Under the pieces are notes generated by a model. That model searched no databases and was not told where the DNA came from. It saw nothing but the letters and a program-made list of their open reading frames with translations. From Robiginitomaculum sp. (lineage in GTDB: Bacteria > Pseudomonadota > Alphaproteobacteria > Caulobacterales > Maricaulaceae), in the NCBI GenBank assembly GCA_002733805.1, contig NVXG01000003.1:7237-71236 (forward strand): a stretch of DNA of 64,000 nt, written 5' to 3'. The first letter of the stretch is position 1. The number at the start of each line of letters is the position of its first letter. The position numbers and the translations under genes were made by a program. This document shows, piece after piece, positions 51,888-59,372 of the stretch.

Positions 51888-53276
51888 TTATCCGGTCGTA
51901 CTCACATAGCGCAAGCCAGCATGTTGGAAAAAATGGCGCCGGAATGCATAGCGCGAATCCCGGATCGCATAATTTCCGGTTGAAGCCCAACACCCTCCCT
52001 TGAACACGTTGTGACGCCCATCGAAGGTTGGTGAAGAAAAATCATCATAGGCCGGGTGTGGAATAAAGCCGTTAAATCCGTCAAACTCTGTGCGGGTCCA
52101 TTGCCAAACATTGCCGACAAGATCAAAAAATCCATCTGCAAATTCAAATTCAGTGACCGGGCATGAAGACGCATAGTGCTCCAAATTTACATTGCCAGGT
52201 GCTTGGTCCCAATTTGGTTGGTCTGCCGCCAATTTTTCCCGCAACAGGGTCCATTCAGCCTCGGACGGCAATCGGATATCCTTGCCGGTGGCTTTTGCTT
52301 TCCAGCAACAAAATGCTGCGGCTTCTAGGTAGTTGATATCGACCGGCCAATTCCATGGCATTTCCATTTCTTCGAGCATGGAGCGATAGAGATATGTGTC
52401 CTTGGCAGACCGCCAAAACCGTGGATGTTTAGCCTTGGAAAACGAGCGCCATTTCCAGCCTTCGCTGGACCAGTATTGTTTATTTTGATAGCCGCCAGCT
52501 TGGACAAACTCCAGAAATTCCTGATTGGAAACTAGGTATTTCGACGCTTGAAACGGAGCAACAATTTCTGTGCGAGAACCGTATTCATTGTCCCAACCAT
52601 AGACCGGGTTCTTTTCGGATTTACCTTGCTCTACAGTGCCACCTGAAACGGGGATGAGTTGATTGATCGGCGCTGTACCGCTGGACATGCACCGGGTCCA
52701 TCTCGGCTGTTGCTGGATTGAACGTAAAGGTAATTCACGAATCAAAACGGATGTGGTTTCCAAATGAATACGTTCGTGTTCGATGCCCATCAGAATGATC
52801 CATAATGGATCGCTTTGGGTGATGGACAGTTTGATCTCGCAATGGCGGATAAAATTATCGACCAGCTCTCTTACCTTGTCGCGGTATTGTTGAACCTGCT
52901 CGACGCTTGGCCAGTTATAGTGGCTTTGGTCCAGATCATCCCATGACATTTCATCGACGCCAATGGCCAATATTCCTTCGAGATACGGATCAATCGACCC
53001 TTTGACCAAATCGGAAATATTCAATTTGTTGAGATAAAATACGGCCGTATGGCCAAAGTAAAATATCAGTGGATGACGCAGCGAGTTGGGGCGGTCGAAA
53101 AATACGGAGGAGCTCCGCAGACAGCTAAAAATGTCTTCATATTGCGAGAATGTGTCATGAAAATACTTCAAGACCTCGGCTCGTTTGGCTTCCACATCAA
53201 CGCCATCAAGGTAGGGCGTTTTGGTAATGACGGTTTGTTTGACGTCAGACGCAATATCGTAAGTTTTATGGTTCAC
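51888..53276 (-). CDS. OvoA-like 5-histidylcysteine sulfoxide synthase, no methyltransferase domain
   Basis: This protein of about 462 residues uses GTG at 53276 after AGAGGA, directly following the TetR stop; the frame to 53324 would overlap tetR. It has a DinB-like domain with the iron ligands His in IFYFGHTA and H-x3-H in GIEHERIHLET, then an FGE-sulfatase domain (LPSEAEWTLLR, NVWQWTRTEFDGF, VFKGGCWAS). These match OvoA, which joins Cys sulfur to His C5 using O2. Canonical OvoA has an extra C-terminal methyltransferase (~700 residues total), absent here. The product may therefore be unmethylated 5-thiohistidine or a variant. Confidence 0.85.
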   Translation of the reverse strand: MNHKTYDIASDVKQTVITKTPYLDGVDVEAKRAEVLKYFHDTFSQYEDIFSCLRSSSVFFDRPNSLRHPLIFYFGHTAVFYLNKLNISDLVKGSIDPYLEGILAIGVDEMSWDDLDQSHYNWPSVEQVQQYRDKVRELVDNFIRHCEIKLSITQSDPLWIILMGIEHERIHLETTSVLIRELPLRSIQQQPRWTRCMSSGTAPINQLIPVSGGTVEQGKSEKNPVYGWDNEYGSRTEIVAPFQASKYLVSNQEFLEFVQAGGYQNKQYWSSEGWKWRSFSKAKHPRFWRSAKDTYLYRSMLEEMEMPWNWPVDINYLEAAAFCCWKAKATGKDIRLPSEAEWTLLREKLAADQPNWDQAPGNVNLEHYASSCPVTEFEFADGFFDLVGNVWQWTRTEFDGFNGFIPHPAYDDFSSPTFDGRHNVFKGGCWASTGNYAIRDSRYAFRRHFFQHAGLRYVSTTG

Positions 53277-53289
53277 GGAATTGTCCTCT

Positions 53290-53895
53290 TTAGGCTTTAT
53301 TTTGTTGTGGTGAGCTTGGTTCAAGGGTTTGGTTTGGGCTTAAAAATGTTGCAAGCCAGTCGCCGACCGTATGCAAGCGGTCTGGATCGCCAATGGATTG
53401 CGCGACGACCATTGCACCACTAAGCGCTGAAAAGATCATTTTCGCGGCTTCTGCCGCTGAGGAAGAAAATACAAATTCTCCATTTGTTTTTCCAGCTTGC
53501 AAGGTATCGGTCAGCCATAGGTCGTTCACTTGGAAGAAGAGCGTCAGCTCCTCTTTCACAGATTCTGGCAGTGATTCAATTCCGGCGGCCAACATGACGG
53601 CCAAACAGATTTTGTGCTTTTTTTCCAAGGTGTCCCGGAAAAGCATAATATAGCTCTGCAATCGTTGTTGCGCGGAGATATGGTTTTCATCGATGTCAGC
53701 CAAGGCTGCGGTAAATCCGGCTCTATATTGTGCAATGACAGTACGGCCCAAATCAGCCTTGGTTGGAAAATGGTGATGAATTGTTGCTTTGCAAACACCC
53801 AAATCGGCAGCCAGATCGGCATAACTAAAGCCATTATAGCCTTTGCGCTGCATTTGATCCTGCGCGAGTTCTAATAATTTTGCTCGGGTACCCAT
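53290..53895 (-). CDS. TetR-family regulator heading the OvoA-like operon
   Basis: This protein of about 201 residues has an N-terminal HTH (FSYADLAADLGVCKATIHHHFPTKADLG) and a helical ligand domain. The start MGTRAKLLE at 53895 is preferred because the longer frame overlaps the operator. It is followed after 14 bp by the OvoA-like gene on the same strand, so it probably autoregulates the operon. The operator overlaps its own promoter. Confidence 0.88.
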   Translation of the reverse strand: MGTRAKLLELAQDQMQRKGYNGFSYADLAADLGVCKATIHHHFPTKADLGRTVIAQYRAGFTAALADIDENHISAQQRLQSYIMLFRDTLEKKHKICLAVMLAAGIESLPESVKEELTLFFQVNDLWLTDTLQAGKTNGEFVFSSSAAEAAKMIFSALSGAMVVAQSIGDPDRLHTVGDWLATFLSPNQTLEPSSPQQNKA

Positions 53896-53900
53896 TGGAC

Positions 53901-53931
53901 ACAACTAACCAACTAGTTGGTTGGTTGTCAA
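53901..53931 (-). promoter_or_regulatory. TetR operator within a likely leaderless promoter
   Basis: A 28-bp dyad (53901-53928; inner 16 bp AACCAACTAGTTGGTT perfect, outer ACAACT/GGTTGT one mismatch) covers a minus-strand promoter: TTGACA (53926-53931), 17-bp spacer, TTAGTT (53903-53908). Transcription should start at about the ATG (53895), leaving no leader or RBS. Binding of the repressor would block RNA polymerase. Confidence 0.75.
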
Positions 53932-53959
53932 GAATGTTCTGGTAACGTTCTTGTGACCT

Positions 53960-54367
53960 TCAGTGGACCAAACCGCCGACCATGACAATCCCTAGTCCCA
54001 ACAACGCCAAAAGGCTGATTCCAAAAAATACCGAACGCGCCAGTTTGATGTTGAACCAATAACACAACATATAGGCCCCGCGCATCGTGACGTAGAGCGT
54101 GGCCATTCGGCCTAACCAGAGTGGATCTGATTTTGACAAAATACCAATGAGCGTAAACAGGATGAAGATCGCCACGCTTTCGTTCATATTGGCCGTAGAG
54201 CGTGTGGCTCGAAAGATAAAATGATCATGATTGGCTGGAACTGGTGCGCCAGGTGTGTGTCCGGCTCGCCACCCGGCCAAATCCGTGACCAGCAATTGTA
54301 AAAACAATAAGCCGCCGGCGATCCCCATCGCCAATCCAGTTTGATGATATGCCGCAATTTCTTCCAT
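53960..54367 (-). CDS. MAPEG-family membrane protein
   Basis: This protein of about 135 residues has four TM helices. Family marks are RAxRSTANMNESVAIFILFTL (N-x-x-E with ANMNESVA) and AYMLCYWFNIKLARSVFFGIS, typical of bacterial MAPEG/eicosanoid and glutathione-type proteins. GAGGA sits before the ATG at 54367; the longer frame to 54397 lacks an RBS. It lies upstream of tetR on the same strand. A link to thiol metabolism is possible but unproven. Confidence 0.85.
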   Translation of the reverse strand: MEEIAAYHQTGLAMGIAGGLLFLQLLVTDLAGWRAGHTPGAPVPANHDHFIFRATRSTANMNESVAIFILFTLIGILSKSDPLWLGRMATLYVTMRGAYMLCYWFNIKLARSVFFGISLLALLGLGIVMVGGLVH

Positions 54368-54596
54368 GACGTCCTCTTCATTGTTCGCGAGTGCCAACTT
54401 TGTTGCTTAAGGTTGGTGAACCGCAATGTGTATGAAGGTGGAGCATATTCAGAAAAAAACAAATCGACAATTGATCAGGAGCTTTGAATAGCGCCTATGC
54501 GATCCTGATCAACCGGGGCATCGAATGTCTTATCGGGTGTTCAGATAGTCCAACCTCTTTTTGCCAGAGATGCTGATCCGAAACGGCCCATCATCG

Positions 54597-54776
54597 TCAA
54601 CGCCAGATAGACTGCCGGACATCGGGCATTCTGGCCGTTGTAGCTAACTGCCAGTGGGCCCCTTCATAAGGCACGCGGGCTATGGCCGCCTTTAAGGCTT
54701 CTTCAACGATGCGCCATCGGCGTTCATCGTGGGTTGGTAGAGCGACCCACCGCCGGGTGAAGCCAGAGTAACCCAT
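54597..54776 (-). pseudogene. Short decayed reading frame in the 54.4-54.9 kb gap
   Basis: A 59-codon frame starts MGYSGFTRRWVALPTHDERR and contains RWRIVEEALKAAIARVPYEG, a protein-like helix. It ends at a stop at 54597-54599, after which a related-looking stretch (DDGPFRISISGKKRLDYL) continues in another frame to about 54535. This suggests a frameshifted fragment of an unrecognised gene. The rest of 54368-54919 shows no gene and should hold the promoter of the DUF3604 gene. Confidence 0.3.
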
Positions 54777-54919
54777 TCAGTAATACTAGCCGCATAGACA
54801 GGATTTAACTACTTGCCAACAGAAGATCAGAGGTTGATCCAAAAAGAGCTGAGTTTTCCATCATTGCCTTGTGGACCTGCGTACAACTCGGCTAGGTTGG
54901 CCACAGGAGGGGGTCGCGT

Positions 54920-57196
54920 ATGAGTTTGTTCAAGACACTTGGTTTGGGGTTGATTGTGGTTCTGGTTGGTGCTGGAATTTATCTGTTCGGGATGAAGCAA
55001 AACTGGTTTGGGGCGCACCGATTGCCGGGCACAATCGAAGGTCCGGCAATACCGGATAGTATTCTCAAACAACGTGCCGCAATCCAGACCTCCAGCGCAA
55101 ATGCGCTTGGCAATCAGGCTCCCAAGCAAATCCTGTTCGGGGATTTGCATGTCCATACAACCTATTCCACCGATGCCTTTATGTGGTCCTTGCCGGTTTT
55201 TGGTGGCGAAGGATCACATCCGTTGGCCGATGCTTGCGATTTTGCGCGCTATTGTTCGGCTATTGATTTTTGGTCAATCAATGATCATGCCGAGGCCTCT
55301 ACGCCAGACCGATGGGCCGAAACCAAAGATAGTATCCGGCAATGCAATGCGGTTGCGGGTGACCCGGAAAATCCGGATATGGTCGCGTTTATGGGTTTTG
55401 AATGGTCACAAGTCGGGCGGACTCCGCTGGACCATTATGGTCATAAAAACGTTATTTTCAAAGGCTTAGGTGATGATGAGCTGAGCCTTCGGCCAATTGC
55501 TGCTGCTGGAGTAGCCAGCACAACCATTCGTGGCTCCGCAACAGATCTGGACTGGCGCTTGGCGCTGACTGATTTCTCCAATCGTCAAAATTATTTTGAT
55601 TTTCGGACCTTTGCCGCCGAAATCCGTTCGGTGCCAGATTGTGATCCTACCATTGCCTCGCCCGAGCTTTCACTGAATTGTTATGAGCAGGCGGTCGATC
55701 CCGGTGATCTTACCCTGCGACTGGATGCACAACGTCTGGAGTATTTGTTGATCCCTCATGGAACCAGTTGGGGATTTTATACGCCGCCGGGCACGTCATT
55801 TGACAAACAGCTCGCGCCAAATATGCATCCTGAAAAACAGCCTTTGATCGAAGTGATGTCGGGGCATGGCAATTCAGAAGAATATCGGTCGTGGCGCAGC
55901 ATCGATATGGTGGATGAAAAGAATCTAATTGCAACGTGCCCGAAGCCATCAAAAAATTATCTGCCAGGGTGTTGGCAGGCCGGGCAGATCATATTGGAAC
56001 GATGCACGGATGCTGGCGAGAGCGCGACCGAATGCGAAGCTCGCGCTGAAACGGCGCGCGAACGGTATGCGGCACTCGGTGTCGCCGGGCACACCATTAT
56101 TGCCGGAGCGCAAGTTGACGATTGGTTGGATGCCGGACAGTGCAAGGATTGTTTTTTGCCACCCTTCAACCACCGTCCCGGTGTGTCTGTGCAATATGGA
56201 TTGGCCATCAGTAATTTTGAAAAAGATGCGGACAATCCGACACGGTTCGATTGGGGCTTTGTGGCAGCGTCTGATAACCACCGGGCGCGTCCGGGCACCG
56301 GTTATAAGTCTCATTCCCGATTTATGATGACGGAAGCATCTGGGCCAACCACTGAGAAATTGCGAAGTACCATGTTTCCTCCGGTTGAGAAAAAGCCAGA
56401 ATCGCTGAATATTACCAGAGAAAGTGTCTGGGATAATCCAGGGTTTCATTTGTTGGAACTGGAGCGTCAAGCCTCATTCTTTACCACCGGAGGTTTGACC
56501 GCCGTGCATTCTGAAGGCCGTTCGCGCGGGGCGATATGGGCTGCCATGAAGCGCCGTGAAACTTATGCCACGTCCGGTCCGCGCATGTTGCTTTGGTTTG
56601 ATCTGCTCGGCATTGAGGGTGAAGTGCATCCGATGGGGAGCAAGGTCGAACAAGGTGTTGTGCCGCGTTTTCGGGTTCGTGCGGCTGGTGCGTTCAAACA
56701 AAAACCGGGTTGCCCGGAATTTGCCGAGCAAGGCCTGCCAGGTGAGCGGTTGGATAAATTATGTCGGGGCGAGTGTTACAACCCATCTGATGAACGCCAG
56801 AAAATTGTTCGCATTGAGGTGGTCAAAATTACGCCGCAGGCATTTGCAAATGAACTGGTTGATACTTTGATCCACGACACATGGAAAAGCTTTCCTTGCG
56901 ATGATCAGGGACAGGGTTGCACCATCGAATTTGAAGATCCGGATTATCTGACCGATAGCCGTGATGCTCTCTACTATGTACGGGCCATCCAAGAGGCAAC
57001 GCCGACCATCAATGGTGCCAATTTGCGCTGCATTTTTGATGCAGAAGGCAAATGTATCTCGGTTAACCCATGCTATGGGGATTACCGGACGCCCAAGAGC
57101 GACAATTGTCTGGCGGATGTTGAAAACCGCGCGTGGTCTTCTCCGATCAATCTGAAATATGCAGCCAGTATCGCCGAAACAGACGCTGCCAAGTAA
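54920..57196 (+). CDS. DUF3604 protein, PHP-like metallohydrolase (copy C)
   Basis: This 758-residue protein has an N-terminal signal anchor (TLGLGLIVVLVGAGIYLF) rather than a lipobox. Motifs: FGDLHVHTTYSTDAFMW, IDFWSINDHAEAST, IPHGTSWGFY, AASDNHRARPGTG and KRRETYATSGPRM. It is ~120 residues longer than copies A/B, with Cys-rich inserts (e.g. around 580-610 and 690-730) likely forming disulfides. It heads the second DUF3604/parvulin-like/HupE unit. AGGAGG precedes the ATG. The substrate is unknown. Confidence 0.87.
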   Translation: MSLFKTLGLGLIVVLVGAGIYLFGMKQNWFGAHRLPGTIEGPAIPDSILKQRAAIQTSSANALGNQAPKQILFGDLHVHTTYSTDAFMWSLPVFGGEGSHPLADACDFARYCSAIDFWSINDHAEASTPDRWAETKDSIRQCNAVAGDPENPDMVAFMGFEWSQVGRTPLDHYGHKNVIFKGLGDDELSLRPIAAAGVASTTIRGSATDLDWRLALTDFSNRQNYFDFRTFAAEIRSVPDCDPTIASPELSLNCYEQAVDPGDLTLRLDAQRLEYLLIPHGTSWGFYTPPGTSFDKQLAPNMHPEKQPLIEVMSGHGNSEEYRSWRSIDMVDEKNLIATCPKPSKNYLPGCWQAGQIILERCTDAGESATECEARAETARERYAALGVAGHTIIAGAQVDDWLDAGQCKDCFLPPFNHRPGVSVQYGLAISNFEKDADNPTRFDWGFVAASDNHRARPGTGYKSHSRFMMTEASGPTTEKLRSTMFPPVEKKPESLNITRESVWDNPGFHLLELERQASFFTTGGLTAVHSEGRSRGAIWAAMKRRETYATSGPRMLLWFDLLGIEGEVHPMGSKVEQGVVPRFRVRAAGAFKQKPGCPEFAEQGLPGERLDKLCRGECYNPSDERQKIVRIEVVKITPQAFANELVDTLIHDTWKSFPCDDQGQGCTIEFEDPDYLTDSRDALYYVRAIQEATPTINGANLRCIFDAEGKCISVNPCYGDYRTPKSDNCLADVENRAWSSPINLKYAASIAETDAAK

Positions 57197-57211
57197 CGGC
57201 CGGTACTGCAG

Positions 57212-58078
57212 GTGAGCGATGATCAAAATTGGCGGCATCGTATTTTTGCGATGGGCGCTGTCATTGGGCTTGGCTTGGCTGCATTTGGTGCGCTGGGTTC
57301 GGGTAAAATGGCGAGAGAAACATTGGCACCGGGCGCCATTGCCAGTGTGAACGGCAATATGGTTTTACGAGCTGATTTTGTTCGTGCGCTAACGGCAGTT
57401 TCGGTCGGGCGAACCAACCCGTTATTGCCAGTTGATGAAGCTAGTATTCTGGCTCGGTTGATCGAAGAAGAGTTGTTGGTGCAACGTGCATTGGATCATG
57501 GGTTTGCCCAAGCGGATTCGCAATTGCGAAATGCGTTGGTTAATGCGGTTACCGCCGACGTAATTGCACGTAGCCAGTCTCGTCCGGTTTCCGAGCGGGC
57601 TTTGCAAAACTATTACCAGAAAAATGTTGGGCGCTTTGCGATCCCGGCCCGGTATTCGATCCGGGTATTGTTTTTCGCAGGGGAAGACGGCGATGACAGC
57701 ATGGCCAGATTTGATCAGGCTTTGGCAACGGGCAGTGATCCGTCTGAACTGGTGCGGATATTTGGTGGCAAGACATTGGGTGTTCCCAAGGGTTTGCTGC
57801 CAGCTCGCAAAATCATTGATTATATTGGTCCGGTTCCGGCTGCCGGGTTGGATGATTTTCATGTTGGGCAATGGTCGCAAGCGATACCCGATCGCCGGGG
57901 CGTGTGGCGGATATACTTGGATGATCGGATTGAAGCCAAAATACCGCCTCTGCAAGAGGTAGCACATCAGGTGCAGGTGGCTTTCACGAATGAGCGCGAC
58001 GATGCCGCTTTGCGTAGCTTTTTGAATGCCATGAAAAAAGACGCAGACATCATATATTCGACTGAAATCAGCCCATGA
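57212..58078 (+). CDS. Parvulin-like peptidylprolyl isomerase (copy 2)
   Basis: This 288-residue protein starts at GTG 57212 and has one N-terminal TM helix (FAMGAVIGLGLAAFGALG), a SurA/PpiD-like helical core (RLIEEELLVQRALDHGFAQADSQLRNALV) and a PPIC-like C-terminal half. It is organised like the 34493 gene but clearly diverged. It overlaps the HupE gene by 4 bp. It probably serves the DUF3604/HupE unit. Catalytic residues cannot be confirmed by eye. Confidence 0.75.
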   Translation: MSDDQNWRHRIFAMGAVIGLGLAAFGALGSGKMARETLAPGAIASVNGNMVLRADFVRALTAVSVGRTNPLLPVDEASILARLIEEELLVQRALDHGFAQADSQLRNALVNAVTADVIARSQSRPVSERALQNYYQKNVGRFAIPARYSIRVLFFAGEDGDDSMARFDQALATGSDPSELVRIFGGKTLGVPKGLLPARKIIDYIGPVPAAGLDDFHVGQWSQAIPDRRGVWRIYLDDRIEAKIPPLQEVAHQVQVAFTNERDDAALRSFLNAMKKDADIIYSTEISP

Positions 58079-59322
58079 GGTATTGCCGTTGGCAACAAGT
58101 CGTGTGGCGCGCCATCTGGATGGTATTTTGTATAAGCTGTCTGGCTGGCAATGCGCTGGCACATTCTTCCAGCCGGTCATTTTCGGAATGGCGCGAAGAT
58201 GGGCAACGTGTGCAGATGATCTTCAGCATAGAGCGGGTGCAGGCCACGCTGCTGATCCCACTGCAAGACCAGAATCTACCCTTGGCCAGCGTGTTGAGCG
58301 GGCATTTGGCGGCTAGCATCCATGTGTCCCGCCTGGGTGATAGCAAATTGTGTCAACCTTCCTTGCCGCAGCAATTGCCATCCAGCGCCCAAACCTTGCG
58401 TATTCGAATGGTTTTCAACTGTGGGCCTAGCGATCAAACGACTGGTTGGTCCGTTGAAAATAATGCCTTTTTTGATTTGGCCTCGACCCATATTCATATT
58501 GCACAATTGCAGGCGCAAAATCACCAATCCGAGCAGGTCTTTACCAACGCACAGCGCACGCACGTATTGCGCGGTGCCAGAGCTGACCATGCAGATGTAA
58601 GCCTGTGGGCCAGTATGGCGCAATATATCCAATTGGGTTTCACCCATATTTTAAGCGGATGGGACCATCTGGCCTTTGTGGTCGGATTGATTATCTTGGC
58701 CGGGTCTTTTCGAAAGACAGTGTTTCTGGTCACCGGGTTTACCGTTGGTCACAGCCTGACCCTTGGTCTGGTGGCGCTGGGATGGGTACAACCTGTGGCT
58801 CCGGCGATTGAAGCATTGATCGGTTTTTCGATCGCTTTCGTGGCGATGGAATTTTTATTGTCTGGCAGTGCTTGGTGGCGCCCGGCAACCAAATGGCTGG
58901 CTGTTTTGTTTACGGGGTTGGCTATCCTTGCGCTGTTTGGATTTGGACAATTGCCGGTCTTGGTCTGGGTTGGGTTGGGATTGTTTGTGTTCAGTACCGG
59001 GAAATTTGGGGCCAAAAACCGGGCTGGCCTTTCGGGGGCGCTAATACTGACTACCATTTTTGGGCTAGTACATGGAGCTGGCTTTGCCGCACCTCTGATG
59101 GAGGCGGGTCTGCCGATTGGTCGTCAAATACCGGCGCTGGCCGGATTTAATATTGGCGTGGAATTGGGGCAATTGCTGGTCGTGGCGTTTTGGTTGGTGG
59201 TTTTTGGGTTGATCACAAAATTGACAGATCAGCGGCGAACCATGCAGACCCAAATTGCCATGAGCGGACTGATCTTGATTTTGGGGTTGTTCTGGTTTTC
59301 CGGGCGGGCCTTAACCAGCTAA
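58075..59322 (+). CDS. HupE/UreJ-family protein (copy 2)
   Basis: This 415-residue protein has a signal peptide (to NALAHSS), an exported domain of ~180 residues, and then seven TM helices with the HupE core THILSGWDHLAFVVGLIIL, FTVGHSLTLGLVALGW and VHGAGFAAPLMEAG. It is larger than copy 1 because of the N-terminal domain. ATGA overlap with the isomerase gene again. It is likely a divalent-metal (Ni/Co-type) transporter or a related membrane module. Confidence 0.85.
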   Translation: MRYCRWQQVVWRAIWMVFCISCLAGNALAHSSSRSFSEWREDGQRVQMIFSIERVQATLLIPLQDQNLPLASVLSGHLAASIHVSRLGDSKLCQPSLPQQLPSSAQTLRIRMVFNCGPSDQTTGWSVENNAFFDLASTHIHIAQLQAQNHQSEQVFTNAQRTHVLRGARADHADVSLWASMAQYIQLGFTHILSGWDHLAFVVGLIILAGSFRKTVFLVTGFTVGHSLTLGLVALGWVQPVAPAIEALIGFSIAFVAMEFLLSGSAWWRPATKWLAVLFTGLAILALFGFGQLPVLVWVGLGLFVFSTGKFGAKNRAGLSGALILTTIFGLVHGAGFAAPLMEAGLPIGRQIPALAGFNIGVELGQLLVVAFWLVVFGLITKLTDQRRTMQTQIAMSGLILILGLFWFSGRALTS

Positions 59323-59372
59323 AGACATCCGCCTCACTCAAATGGACAATTGAGCGGTTTCTGCTAGGGTAA

